DNA from: Saccopteryx bilineata
Taxonomy: Eukaryota; Chordata; Mammalia; Chiroptera; Emballonuridae
Direction of reading: 5' to 3'
DNA length: 64,000 nucleotides
Assembly (NCBI RefSeq): GCF_036850765.1
Contig: NC_089495.1
Location: forward strand, 67,308,410 to 67,372,409
Shown: one piece after another, positions 22,207-33,812 of the stretch
Numbering within the stretch: the stretch's first letter is position 1
Layout of the letters: each line of letters begins with the position of its first letter
The notes under the pieces: generated by a model
The model's database searches: none
What the model saw: the letters and a program-made list of their open reading frames with translations, nothing else
What the model was told of the DNA's origin: nothing
Program-made: the position numbers and the translations under genes

Positions 22207-22574
22207 TTTTTTTTGTATTTTTCTGAAGTGAGAAGTGGAGAGGCAGAAAGACAGACTCCTGTATGTGCTCGACCAGGATCCACCTGACATGACCAATAGG
22301 GGGTGATGCTCTGCCCATCTGGGGCATTGCTCTGTTGCAACCAGAACCATTCTAGCACCTGAAGTAGTGGCCATGGAGCCATCCTCAGCACTCAGTCCAA
22401 TTTTGCTTCAATGGAGCCTTTGCTGCAGGAGGAAAAGAGAGAGATAGTGAGAAAGGAGAGGGGGTAAGGTAGAAAAGTAGATGAGTGCTTTTCCTGTGTG
22501 CCTTGGCCAGGAATCAAACCTGGAATTTCCACACATCGGGCTGACACTCTGCCACTGATCCAACTGCCCAGGGC
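22207..22574 (-). mobile_element. tRNA-derived SINE, antisense
   Basis: Full-length body with the T run at its left and ccaactgcccagggc at its right end. Target duplication taaattaca at 22198-22206 and 22576-22584. Confidence 0.9.
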
Positions 22575-22779
22575 TTAAATTACAATTTAAATTCATATTT
22601 TCTTTGATAAATAATTTAGAAATAACATCCTTGATACCGGCATGCAATGCTTCCCTAATCATTTATTTCTAAATTAATCCATGGCTTTATTGGGATACAA
22701 TGAGTTCAACGGTTCAGCATGAAGGCAAAGAGAAAACCATGGCTCAAGTTGTACACTCTTTTTATTTCTTTATAACACC

Positions 22780-22953
22780 TTTTTTTAAATTGATTTTATA
22801 GACAGATGAAAGGAGAAAGTAACATCGATGTGTTGTTTCACCCATTCACGACCTCTTTGCTTGTTTCTTGTATGTACTCTGACTGGGGATTGAACTTGCA
22901 ACTTGGAAGTATTGGCATGATTATCTAACCAACTGAACTATCTGGCCATGGTT
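22780..22953 (-). mobile_element. short old tRNA-derived SINE, antisense
   Basis: Reads ttttttaaattgattttata at left and ends ccaactgaactatctggcca. B-box-like gggattgaacttgcaac lies in the middle. Same diverged group as 11939-12099. Confidence 0.75.
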
Positions 22954-24125
22954 CCTTTTTCTTCTTGATAATTACATGTTCATGAAAAAAGAAAAAGTTT
23001 ATTCATATGCTTTATATGCTCAAGAAAATTTTTGATAATTAAAATTTGTTAAATATAACTTTCTTCAGTTATGTTTGTTCTACTAGAAAGTGGTTTCAAA
23101 GAACTCATATTACTATTCAGGAAATGGCATCTGATTGTGCTATAACTGATGCCAGTTATCATAAAAATGTATAACACAAAACATAAAGGTCAGAAAGAAG
23201 CGTAGATTATCCTAAACAAACTCATTAAAAAAATAAAACTCAGAACACTACTTTGTTACTTACAAGATATATTACTTGCATAAGTGACAGCACAATTATA
23301 AAAATTATATTTGTGGCTCACCATGGCAAGAGGATTGCTAACATCTTTTAAGGTTTTATGTTCTCCATTTTTCTTATATGAAATACAACATTTAAAATCT
23401 TATTGTCCAACTTACTGATATTAAAGCACACACATTCAAGAGAATCAGATCTGGACCTCTAAGATAAAAATATATTTAAAATTTTAAAAAGAACTACAGT
23501 AAAGAATATTTACATACTGTATAACAATTTTTTTCTGAAATTATATTATTTTCTTTTCTGAGATAATTTAATGATTGAACTATGTATATTATGTACCCAA
23601 AAGATTACAGATTTTAAAGAACATTAAAAACTTTTTAGGAGTCATTTTTAGAAACCAAAATTGGTAATATATTTACAAATACATTGTAAAACAGTGATAT
23701 GAGAACATGAGAGATATATTGCATAATAATTAAAAGTTTATTTACCCCAAACACAGATTAAAGCCTATTCTTTTTGTTATTATATAAAGATATAATTATG
23801 AAGAATATTTTATTGGCAGCAGATTTATTTGTCATTTCAATGATACAATTGACTTTTCCTCCTATAAAACTACAATGCAATATATGGATAGCATTTTAAA
23901 AGTTACCTTACTGTATATGAATTGCACAGTATGGTAGCCTACTCTAGAAGGTCATTTTGAACTAAATAAAAAGGTAATAGCTGACCTGATGTAGGATTTG
24001 ATGCTAGTCTTAACAGTAGGATGCCAACTATATACTGCAACAGATGTATCACTTAGAAGGTTTTAAATTGATATATTTTCTTTTCCTTGTCAAAAAAAAA
24101 TACAGAGCAAGAATTGCTTTTTAAA
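22954..24125. other. AT-rich sequence, nothing recognised
   Basis: No coding pattern, RNA gene or repeat that I can name. This is one of the longest stretches without recognisable repeats in the window. Confidence 0.5.
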
Positions 24126-24135
24126 AACAACTTGA

Positions 24136-24401
24136 ACTTTAGCCGGTTGGCTCAGCAGTAGAGTGTCGGCCCAGCGTGTGGAAGTCCCAGGTTCAATTCC
24201 CGATGAGGGCACACAGGAGAAGTGTTCATTTGCTTCTCTACTTTTTCCCCCTCTCCTTTCTCTCTGTCTCTCTCTTCCCCTCCTGCAGCCAAGTCTTTGC
24301 AGCAAAGTTGGCTGGCACATGTGAGAGTCTGTCTCTCAGCCTCCCTGCTTCCCACTTCAGAAAAATTCAAAAAATAATCATAATAAAAATAAAATAAAAT
24401 C
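24136..24401 (+). mobile_element. tRNA-derived SINE with internal deletion
   Basis: The head actttagccggttggctcag and B box aggttcaattcccgatg are present. About 100 bp are missing from the middle of the body (gcagccaagtctttgcagca joins directly to the 3' part). Target duplication aacaacttga at 24126-24135 and 24402-24411 shows the copy is otherwise complete. Confidence 0.92.
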
Positions 24402-24411
24402 AACAACTTGA

Positions 24412-25289
24412 GCACTTTTTTTTATAACCAATTCCACAGCACTACGCCATGTCACAGAACACATTCAGGGTTTGCAGCTGTAATAGCTCCACCCAATTCC
24501 CTTCATTTGAATTTCACACATTAAATATAGAAGGCTTGAATTTATCAGATTTTCTATAAATTGAAATTGTTCAATATCATCATTTAGATAGATATATAGA
24601 GAGATAAATATAAATGTAAATAACAGACACATAAATACATATAAAAATGGTAGGGTGGTGTCAAATTTAGGAGACCAAAGTGAATAACTGAATAACTTCT
24701 TTATCTTTGAATCCTATTCCTCTCTGATTCCTTTCATACATAATCTTTATTATTTGGATTACATAAATATTAAGTGATTGATCTATCAAAGGAAATTTGG
24801 ATATTTGAACAATTTAACAGACTTATTATTTAGGACAAAAATTAATAATTAAAGGAGAAAAAAACTTTAAAATGTTCAGTCAGTTTGAAATTACATTGAC
24901 AATTTTCTCCAACAATTATCTATTTTAGATCCCCTATCCATCCTAGTTTTCTAAATTTTTTCTCATATATGTCATTATTGAGTTACTATTAGCCCCTTAG
25001 TTTTCAAAAAAATATAAAGGTAGAATGTTTAAAATAATTTATGGGACAACCTTGATTTTTCTCCTGCCCATCTTCTACCTCACACACACATATACAAACA
25101 TGCATCTAGCAAACAGCCCAAATCTCAGCAAAAAGTACACTCTATTCAAGTACTCACATCAAAGTTCTGAAGTGACTGCCCCCCCGTTTTCTTCAAAATT
25201 AATTACTTGACTCCACCCTTAAAATAATTCCCAATCCATTATTCATCTATAGTGTCATGATAATAGTGTGAGCTACAAGAGTAACTAAG
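24412..25289. other. AT-rich sequence, nothing recognised
   Basis: Only low-complexity features are visible here (an interrupted ataga run near 24585-24610 and acacacaca at 25081-25090). Confidence 0.45.
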
Positions 25290-25860
25290 GAAAACAACAG
25301 AAAATTCTTTAAAAATTAAAAATAAAGGTACCATAAGACCCATCAATTCTACTTCTGTGTATATTTTCAAAGGAAATAAAAACAGGATATTAAAGTAATG
25401 TATGTACTTCCACATTTAGTGCAACTATTCACTATTCACAATAGCTAAGGCATAGAAACAACCTAAGTGTCCATCAATGAATGAATGAAGAGTATGTTAT
25501 ATATATACAAATATTTATGTACACACATATGTACATGTATATATGTATATATACACAGACAATGAAATATTATTTAGTCATGAGAAATAAGGAAATTGTG
25601 CCATATGTAATGACATGGGTAAACATTGAGGATATTATGCTACACCAGATAGAGAAGAATAAAAATATGTATTATATGATCTCATGCATATATAAAACCT
25701 TTAAAAATAAGACAATCTTTTAAAACAGAATAAAATGCTGGTTACCAGGGGCTGGGGGAAGAGAAATGGAGGAATAAGAAAGGTGTTGTTTAAGGGTACT
25801 GACTTGTAATTAGTAGATAAATAAGTCATGGAGATCTAATGCCCATTATAGTGACTCTTA
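25290..25860 (+). mobile_element. L1 3' end
   Basis: The order of motifs follows L1 ORF2 C-terminus and 3' UTR: cataagacccatcaattcta, cacaatagctaaggcataga, acctaagtgtccatcaatga, ctggttaccaggggctgggg, gataaataagtcatggagat. The frame is broken. Confidence 0.88.
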
Positions 25861-26049
25861 GGATTTCAAATCTTCCTCTGCCAGGCATACTTTCTCCTCT
25901 TTCCATGGGTTAAGTCCTCCTCATCTTTACTCCTTAAAATTATTTTCTTATAAATTCTTCCATAAACCCCACATTTAGATAAGTTTCCCTGCTATAGCTA
26001 CAATCTAATGATACAGACATTGATATAAATCTTTATTTTAAAATATTTT

Positions 26050-26175
26050 TTAGATGAGAATCTCAGCTTCTTAAAGCCAAAGACTGTCTTTCCTGTTAAA
26101 TACTTAATCCCCAGCACCCAATGTGACTACCTAATAATAAGTAAGTATTCAGTTGTGTTTGTGAAATAAATGAAT
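26050..26175 (+). repeat. L2 3' fragment
   Basis: The segment agactgtctttcctgttaaa … aatccccagcacccaatgtg … aataaatgaat matches the layout of the L2 3' end. Confidence 0.7.
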
Positions 26176-26459
26176 TGATTTGTCAATAGTAGATTAGTGG
26201 GGAGGAAAATGAAATAACAAATAAAATAAAGTTTTCTAATATGAGAACATATATATAGAGAGTTCCTCCAGCAACCTCTGTTACAATTATCATTATTTAA
26301 AATTGTATTTTGATTCGATTCTACTTTTCTTAGGGTACTGATGTTGTAACAGAGAACACAGAAATCTTTTGATTTCACAAGAAAAAGATAAACTGAAATT
26401 AAAAATAAGCAATTTAAAAGGCAAATAAGCTCCTTCCCCACTAGTATCAAGCTCATTTT

Positions 26460-26636
26460 TAAAAATATTTTAAAGATTTTATTTATTTATTTTAGAGAGA
26501 AAAGAGAGAGAAGGGGGAGAAGAATAGGAAACATTAACTCCCATATATGCCTTGAGCAGGCAAGCCCAGGGTTTCAAACTGGTGACCTCAGCATTCCAGG
26601 TTGACGCTTTATCCACTTCATCACCACAGATAGACG
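26460..26636 (-). mobile_element. short 'ggtggcgcagtgg' SINE, antisense
   Basis: On the plus strand: a purine-rich gagagaaaagagagagaagg stretch, then tcccatatatgccttgagca and caggttgacgctttatccac. Perfect 13-bp target duplication tcaagctcatttt at 26447-26459 and 26637-26649. Confidence 0.93.
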
Positions 26637-26734
26637 TCAAGCTCATTTTGCTTTCTCTCTGAGGAGTTTCTGAGATAAAGAAGTATGAGCAGGGTTGACA
26701 ACTTAATTGAAATTTTAAACAGATAATAGTCAAT

Positions 26735-26830
26735 TCAGTGAGTTTCTTTGAACACCTGAATAGGCAATGCCTTGCATGTGTGGGGGCACAAAGGTGAATA
26801 AAGCACACATACAGTTGATTTTCTAGGTGA
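26735..26830 (-). repeat. L2 fragment, antisense
   Basis: ctttgaacacctgaataggc … ggcacaaaggtgaataaagc resembles the complement of the L2 3' end. Diverged. Confidence 0.55.
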
Positions 26831-27230
26831 TTACAACAGAACTACTCTGATTTCATCAGTAGTCCTTCTCAAGTGCGGTTTTGCTCTACTGTATGTTGAT
26901 TCCCTTAGACTCTCTTCCATCATTAGTATACATGATTACGTCACTTTAAGTAGTGTTAAGAAGGATGATTATGAAGTGATGGAAGGATCATAGTATAAAA
27001 GTAGAAATTAAAAAATTTTTTCTTATTTTTTTATCAAATGTATTGAGGTAAGATTGGTTAATAAAATTAAATGTTTCAAGTTTACAATTATATAATACAT
27101 CACCTGCATATTGTATTGTAAGTTCGCCATCAAAAGTCAAGACCCTTTTCAATGTTTATCTGGAAACAGAATTATTTTAGACCTAAGGTTCTCAAATACA
27201 ATGATTATGATTTCTAAATTGACTTTTCTC
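26831..27230. other. no gene; possible L1 3' tail (minus) near the end
   Basis: At about 27030-27110 tgtattgaggtaagattggt and neighbours resemble the old L1 3' end motif. The rest is unremarkable. Confidence 0.35.
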
Positions 27231-27234
27231 AATG

Positions 27235-28002
27235 TGTTAAGCCTAATCCAGAGGGATCCGAGACACTGAAGACACGAACAAGGTCTGTCGGTTACACATC
27301 AAAGCTTTATTGTCTAGGTTGGCCAAGCGGCAGCAACTCCGACAGGAGAGAGTGCGCCAGCCCTTTGTTCTACTTAGTTTTTATAGTTTTGTAAGTGGGA
27401 AGTACAGGGCAAAAAATTGTAATTAGGAGCCCCTTACCACTATTGGTTAAAGTCATATGTCCTTTAACATGACAGGACCATGTTCAATTTGCAAGCCATA
27501 CATCCTTTTGGGGAAAACAAAATTTACAAGCCAACACAATGGTAGAAAGATGTCTCTTTACATATTAAAAGGCATTCCTATATTATCTAGTGTTCATCTG
27601 CTATCTCTCTCTCCTGAGTCACATGTGTTAACTACACGCATTTACATAGGAGAGGTAGTTTCCGTGGGGACAAATGCCCACAAATGGCTCATAGTTATAA
27701 GAAAAGGTTTATTTTGGCTTTCTCTCCCTGCACCTGGCTAGCCATTCAACCCTTTCCCCACAGGTGTGGTGGAATGTCTGGGGATCCATGTTTTCCTCCC
27801 TTTTGCATTTACAATACAATCAATGCCAAGGGCCATCCTGACTATGCCAATCACATAGTACAGAGACTATTCTCACAATTTCTCTGCACACCTTAACCCA
27901 AATTAATAAAATGTTCTCCAAGCCTCTTAAAATATTAATATTAATCCTGTAGCCTTTGGTACTTTACAACACCTGCGGGTGAAGTGGCTCAGTGGCTCCC
28001 CA
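27235..28002 (-). mobile_element. solo LTR (copy A), class I-like endogenous retrovirus
   Basis: The 768-bp unit starts tgttaagcct and ends ggctcccca on the plus strand, that is TG…CA. It is flanked by a 4-bp target duplication, aatg, at 27231-27234 and 28003-28006, the size used by gammaretrovirus-like integrases. In its own (minus) orientation it has a TATA-like actataaaaactaag and an AATAAA (plus-strand tttatt near 27307). No internal sequence is attached, so it is a solo LTR formed by LTR-LTR recombination. Confidence 0.9.
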
Positions 28003-28098
28003 AATGTGTAAGATAAAGAATTAATTCTACTTATCTTTAAGATATTTAGCAACACAGTCTAAATTTGTTGTTATTGTTTTTGTTTGCTTATTTGTTTT

Positions 28099-28850
28099 TG
28101 TTAATCCAAATTCGGAGGGACCCGAATTATGGAAGACAGAAGCAAGGTCCGTCGTTTACACATTAAAGCTTTATTGTCTAGCTTGGCCAAGCGGTGGGAA
28201 CTCTGACAGAAATCTGACGGAGAGCGCGCGGGCCCTTTGTTCTACTTACTTTTTATAGTTTTGTAAGTGGGAAGTACAGAAGCAAAAATTGCAATTAGGA
28301 GCCCCTTACCGCTATTGGTTATAGTCATATGTCCTTTAACATGATAGGACCACGTTCAATTTGCAAGCTATATATTATTTTGGGGAAAACAAAGTTTACA
28401 AGCCAACACAATGGTAGAAAGATGTCTCTTTACATATTAAAGGCATTCCTATATTATCTAGTGTTTATCTGCTATCTCTCTGTCCAGAGTCACACATGCA
28501 TTTACATAGGAGAGGTAGTTTCGGTGGGGACAAATGCCCGCAAATGACTCATTGCTATAAGAAAAGGTTTATTTTGGCTTTTCTCTTCCTGCACCTGGCT
28601 AGCCATTCACCCCTTTCCCCACAGGTGTGGTGGAATGTCAGGGAATCCATGCTTCCTTCCCTTTTCATTTACAATACAATGGCAAGAGCCATCCTAGTTA
28701 TGCTAATCACACAGCACAGAGATTATTCTCACAATTTCTCTTAACCCAAATTAATAAAATGTTCTCCAAGCCTCCTAAAATATTAATATTAATTCTGTAG
28801 CCTTTGGTACTTTACAACACCTGTGGGTGAAATGGCTCAGTGGCTCCTCA
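28099..28850 (-). mobile_element. 3' LTR (copy B) of the provirus
   Basis: This TG…CA unit of 752 bp is followed on the interior side (28851-28862) by a polypurine tract, which identifies it as the 3' LTR of a minus-strand provirus. TATA-like sequence is at 28251-28257 and AATAAA at 28170-28175, both on the minus strand. By eye it differs from copy C at about a dozen positions over about 410 aligned bases. The outer flank is gtttt at 28094-28098. Confidence 0.9.
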
Positions 28851-28862
28851 TTCCCCCCTCTG
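28851..28862 (-). promoter_or_regulatory. polypurine tract of the provirus
   Basis: Minus-strand cagaggggggaa abuts the start of copy B. In retroviruses this tract primes plus-strand DNA synthesis, and its position fixes orientation and the inner LTR edge. Confidence 0.88.
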
Positions 28863-29275
28863 AATGGGAAGATAAGACTCGGTATCTACCAAGGGGAGAG
28901 GCTGGTAGGTAGGCTGAAACATAGATCAGCAGACCAGAGGTTGACGGCCCCTAGCTGGCGTTTGACCAGGGTGGGAGAAGCAATAATCAGGTATTGCTCT
29001 CTTTGTTAACTGGGCAGGTGAGATGGGTGGTTAGGTCCAGCACCTGTCCCCTAGATATAAAAAAACCCTGCTTATATTTCGGTTTCCAAAAGATATTAAA
29101 ATTTCAAATTTGTGTGTTGTGATTTTTACTCATTTGAATTCCCATGTTTGGATTTGAAGGCAGACTGGAAAAATACAGAACAAACACAAAATTAGTATAG
29201 CCAATGCTAACAGATACCCAAAACAAGTATACTAATACATCACAGTGATTAAAGCCTTTAAGTAAACTCTTTAAG

Positions 29276-30390
29276 CTAATACAACAAGAATCTATAAAAA
29301 AGTAATGTCCTTAAAGTGTTCACCAAGTCCAAGTTGGCACCAACACCATTCCAAATCTTTGCAAATGCATCCAAACCCCAGTTCAGTCCATCAAAAACTG
29401 TCCCAGGAGGAGTCCAGGAAGAGTCCACATTCAGGAAAAGTCCATATGGCACTGGAATTGCCGTCACACTTCTACACTCTGCAGTTAGCGTCAAAGTCCC
29501 AATGACTGCTGCTCCCAGCTGACAATGACCCAGGTAGACTGGAAAAGCCACCTGCAGCACGCATGAAAACAGAACTTTCATTTTCTTTAAACTGGAGAGG
29601 TGAACCCAGGGTGCCTTTCTCTGGAGCTCTGCAATTATGGCATGGTGAAGAGAACCTGTGGATACACTATCCTGGGTAGCAGAGGTAAGTTCGTCTAAAT
29701 TAGGAGTAAGTCCCAGCCTAAAATAAGCATGGGGCATTGAAGCAAGAGGAATAAAGGAAACACTAAATATTAAACAAAGCAGCAGAAAATAAGACTATCA
29801 ACACCCACAACAGAGATCTTCGAGGGATGAATAAAAAAACTGAATATTCAGGCAAGGCATAGTAGGTAGCCCTTGTGTCCATAAGAAAGGAGATCAGTTT
29901 ACCTGCTACTTGGAAGAAATACCCTAGGCTCATCCACAGCGACGTGAGATGGGGCCGATGGCCCTGGGCACCTTTAGTCTTCAGTGGCAAGCCTCAGTAG
30001 GCTGGCAAGGTCAGGTCACAGGTAGCTGGAGCAGGGCTAGAAGAGACTGAACCCTCCCTTGGAGGAGTGAGGGAGCAGCTTACCTTCCAGTGTCCCTTTT
30101 TTCCATAGTAAAGGTATGTCCCTGGTGGGGGTTGAGAAGCCTGGCAGGCTTTAGCTCAATGACCTTCCTTTCCACTCTTGAAGCAGGGCCCTGATGGTAG
30201 TCCTATGAAGTCTCTCGAGGGCGTTGGAGCCTTTATGGGTGTATGCCAAGAGCTGGTATTTTACCTGATCTCTTTTTGGCTTTGTCTGCCTTTTCTGTTC
30301 CTCTCTTGGTCATTATAGACCTTACATGCCATGCTCAGAAGATCTCATTGAGGGGTTTGAGGGTCCCCATCTGCCTATATAAACTTTTTC
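29276..30390 (-). pseudogene. gag-pro-pol-env remnant of the provirus, broken
   Basis: In virus order on the minus strand: a capsid C-terminal piece (about 30390-30190); two zinc-knuckle-like motifs (about 30195-30090), the first reading CFKSGKEGH followed by a stop, with a serine where the second cysteine is expected; a protease piece in the frame at 29763-29990 with FLMDTRAT, where the catalytic D-T-G has become D-T-R; then, in 29276-29737, a segment with PWVHLSSLKK that resembles the end of gammaretroviral integrase. A Met and hydrophobic stretch that could be the overlapping envelope signal peptide follow. Reverse transcriptase, RNase H and nearly all integrase and envelope are missing. 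Assignments rest on motif order and are least certain for envelope. Non-functional. Confidence 0.7.
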
Positions 30391-31690
30391 CATATACCTA
30401 AGGCTGATTGGAAAAAGACAAAACAGCATTATTAGCTGGACTAAATAAAAGAAGGTAGAAGTTTGTAGGAAGAAAAAAAGAAGTTTGGCATCTTTTGTAG
30501 GATTTCAGAGTCTCTCAGTTGCCGAATCAACCTGTACATTAGTATTTAAGAGAAAATTTTTAAAAGGTCCAAAACACGAAGTTTTATTGAAAACAATAAA
30601 ATATAGCAGATTCTTATTTTAAAGTAAAACTGACTTTTCCCAGAAATTTCCTAGTACCGCACTATTTTGATTACTATTAAAAACAAAACAAAACAAAGTC
30701 CCAATTTCAAAATAATTAGCAAACCTGTTGGTAAACATTCTTTTCATGGTTCTAGTTATTTCTTTTCCTAAATTTTACATTTGCACCTTTTTAAGAATTA
30801 AAGTTTTTCTTTACACTAAAGGAAACAGATTTATTGTAATAAACTTAAACATAAAAAAAACCCTGAATGTCAGAATTACATAGACCTTTCATTCAGAATA
30901 AATATTTAAAGAATAAGCTGTTCTGATGCATCTAAAACATTCATCCAACAAATTAAAACAAATTTTAGCACATACTTGCACAATGCACACTTGCAGCGGT
31001 GAGATACTATCAGGAATACAAAAACAAATCTATTTAAGTAACCCATATAACAATAACAAAGTATTCAATGTATTAATACTATTAGAGAGGTATTATAAAT
31101 TGATACAGTAGCTTAGTGCCATGAAAGATTAATTTCGACGGGTTTTTAAAGAGAAAGAGGTAGTCATGTCAGACAGCTTAACTCCTGAAGCAAGTTTAGA
31201 TTTTAACAGAATCTTACCTCTCTCCTGTATTTACCAATGGAATTAGAGCCTTGCTTAGGGTGGCTCTTCTTTCTTCCTTGTCACCACACAGATTTTTAAG
31301 CATTTGTTGAGTATACTTTATAATATCTTTACTTCAAAATTATAAGAAATACTTGTCTTTATGTTAACATAACAAAACATAGTAAATGCATTTTCAAGTA
31401 ACATTTCCAAACTTATTAAAACAGTTCTATTAATTAACAGGCAAATTAAAGTGCACAATAAGGCTGGAAAATTCCAGTACATTATTTCCAGTGGCCATTA
31501 TTTTTCTATATTATTAATGAAAATCTATACCTTTGCTAGGTAAATTCACCCTGTTTTAAGTGCTGCAGCCTGAAGTTTGAAGCAGTTTGGCCAAAATTAG
31601 CAAGTTTTAGGATTCACATTTTATTCAATTTAAATTTAAACGAGCACGCTATATTTACTCCAATTAAAATTAGAAATTTGTAGGGATGAT
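30391..31690. other. AT-rich part of provirus interior, unassigned
   Basis: I recognise no viral or host coding here. A splice-donor-like ggagagaggtaagatt occurs on the minus strand near 31212-31227. This may be non-viral filler, or diverged interior sequence. Confidence 0.35.
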
Positions 31691-32288
31691 ATCATCTTTA
31701 ATCCTAGCTTGCACACAGTGGGTAAGCAAAAACGCACACACCAGGCTTCAAAACCCACTCACATTCAGTGCTCACAAAGCTACTGACCTATCTGAGCTTC
31801 CCAGAATCGAAGGTTCCAGTTCATCAGACCTATCCACCTCTGCTCCCCATCTTCTCCCTTCTCTTTGCATAAACTCTGCACAAGCCGGCCCTTCACTCAG
31901 CACTCCACCATCCTGGCCGCCTCTCTCCGGCCTCCTTCACGTGGCCTTTCTCTGCTCTCTCCTCTAAAATTAATCTCAGGAACCAAGAGAGCAAGCTCTG
32001 CTCTGCCCTCATTTTATAGTGTAGAAATCCAAACCTCTAATCTAATATACAAAATAGGGAAGTCTCCAACACAAAGTCACTTATCAGAGACATGATGGGA
32101 TTGTACCACCCCACATCAAAAAGGGCTGTGAAGGCTTAATCCCAAAACCAAGCCCCAGGCTACAAGAATTCTGCCTGCCCACAGCCCACAGAGACACATA
32201 TTAATATCACCTGGGCAACAGCCTCCACGTGGGCAGCGCCACCTTTAACAAAGCGAGCATAATATCGATATATTTTATCTGCCTAACA
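31691..32288 (-). mobile_element. second-family LTR, minus copy, truncated
   Basis: Its minus strand starts tgttaggcagataaaatata (32288 leftwards) and runs through a TATA box (ctacactataaaatgagg) to an attaaag polyadenylation signal near 31693. It is the inverted partner of 32893-33555 over most of its length. The U5 part present in the plus copy is missing. Confidence 0.82.
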
Positions 32289-32880
32289 CCTTTATTCAAG
32301 ATTTGCACCGGCCGACAAGCAAACACACAGGGCTCCAAAAGCCACTGACAAATTCTCTGGTTCCAAAACCAGGAAATCTTCTCCAGTATTTCCTAGAATC
32401 AAAGGCTTCACCAGTCCCAAAGCCCCAGGATGCCGACTAGGCCCTTCTTTTCCCCCAGCCAAACACTGTCCAATCTCGCTGGGGTGGGACCCGCCAAACC
32501 CTGCCGCCGCCTGCTCACACAACTTCCTCTTCCCGACGCTCCCAAAGGCGCTTCTCTCACGGTGACCCCGGCCTAGGGAGCACCCCACACAACCAGCCCA
32601 GGGAAGCCAGAGGCGGCAGCCAAACCGCGGGGTGAGAGAGCAGGCGCCCTCGGGGCTAGCCGGGCGCCCGTGGCAGGGAGGGGCCCAAAACAAGCGCACG
32701 CGGAGAAAACCAAGCACCAAGCGGGTGTGGGAAGCCCCTTGGGCAACAGGTGGGTCCACCGGGAAAACACACGGGAATTCCCAAAACCGCCACACATGGG
32801 CAGCCCCTGACGCCCACCCCCTTTCTCCACACTCTAAAAACTTTGACGAACGCAGTGACAAAAACAGATAGACAAACAGC
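32289..32880 (-). mobile_element. GC-rich LTR-like unit related to the second family
   Basis: On the minus strand its last 150 bp (cctttgattctaggaaatac … ttttggagccctgtgtgttt … aataaagg) match the same part of the neighbouring second-family LTRs. The preceding 400 bp are GC- and CpG-rich and do not match. A 196-codon open frame covers 32292-32882 on the minus strand, the longest in the window. It has no recognisable domain and is probably a by-product of GC richness (few stops). Confidence 0.5.
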
Positions 32881-32892
32881 AAAAAAACAGAC

Positions 32893-33555
32893 TGTTGGGC
32901 AGATAAAATGTATTATGCTCACTTTGTTAAAGAGGCCGTTGCCCAGGTGATATTAATGTGTGTTGAGAATTGTAGCCTGAGGCTTGGTTTTGGGATTAAG
33001 CCTGTCCCACCCTTTTTGGTGTGAGGTGGTACAATCCTATCATGCCTCATAGAAGTGATTTTGTATTAGAGACTTCCCCATTATGTATATTGGATTAAGG
33101 GTTTGGATTTCTACACTATAAAATGGGAACGGAGCGGGAGTTTGCTCTCTTGGTTCCTGAGGTTAGCATGAGAGAGCAGAGAGAGTAGAGCCAGCAGCGG
33201 GAGGAGGCCACGTGGAGAAGGCCAGGAAAAGCAGCCAAGATGGCGGAGTACTGAGTGAGATGCCAGTTTGTACAGAGTTTGTATCTGGGATAAGGAAGGA
33301 AATGGGGAACTGAGGAGAATAAGGCTGTTGAGCTAGAAACCTTTGATTCTAGGAAACTCGGATAACAGTAGCTTTGTGAGCACTGAATGTGACTGGGTTT
33401 TGGAGCCCAGTGTGTATTTTTACTTGCCCGCCGGGTGCAAGCTAGATTAAAGACTATGGCCCACCAGTTTTTGGCTCCATGGTTTCTTTACCGACTGTCC
33501 GAATCCAATGGGAACCTGCATGTGAATGGTCACGATGACGGCTCCTGGCTTTACA
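32893..33555 (+). mobile_element. second-family solo LTR, plus copy
   Basis: It starts tgttgggcagataaaatgta and ends ggctcctggctttaca (TG…CA). It has a TATA box at 33117-33123 (tataaaa) and ATTAAA at 33446-33451. Flanks carry cagac at 32888-32892 and 33556-33560, within a longer low-complexity direct repeat (agacaaacagcaaaaa at 32870 and 33557). It lies in the leader of the minus-strand provirus. Confidence 0.85.
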
Positions 33556-33812
33556 CAGACAAACAGCAAAAACAGATAAACAAATAGGCGCCATCAACTG
33601 CTCTCGAGCTCGGAATATCTAAACTCAAACGGGGTTCCCTAAATGCGGGATGCCCCACCAAAGTTTCCAAACCTCACGTCCGAGGGGAAACCGGACACCG
33701 GCTCCTTCCCGGCTCGTCAGCCAGAGCACACGTGGCAACCAAACAGTCCGGACCTTGTTTCTACTTACCCAGGATTGGACAATAAAGCTCCAATGTGCAG
33801 TCCGACGGCTCC

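Noticed and set aside
27457..28747. Open frames repeated between the LTR copies (starting MSFNM..GPCSICK and similar)
   Set aside because: They are plus-strand readings of LTR sequence whose own orientation is minus, and they recur only because the LTR recurs.
32292..32882. Longest open frame in the window (196 codons, minus strand)
   Set aside because: It has no recognisable domain, lies in a GC- and CpG-rich LTR-like unit where stops are rare, and is overlapped by other frames. I kept it only as a note, not a gene.
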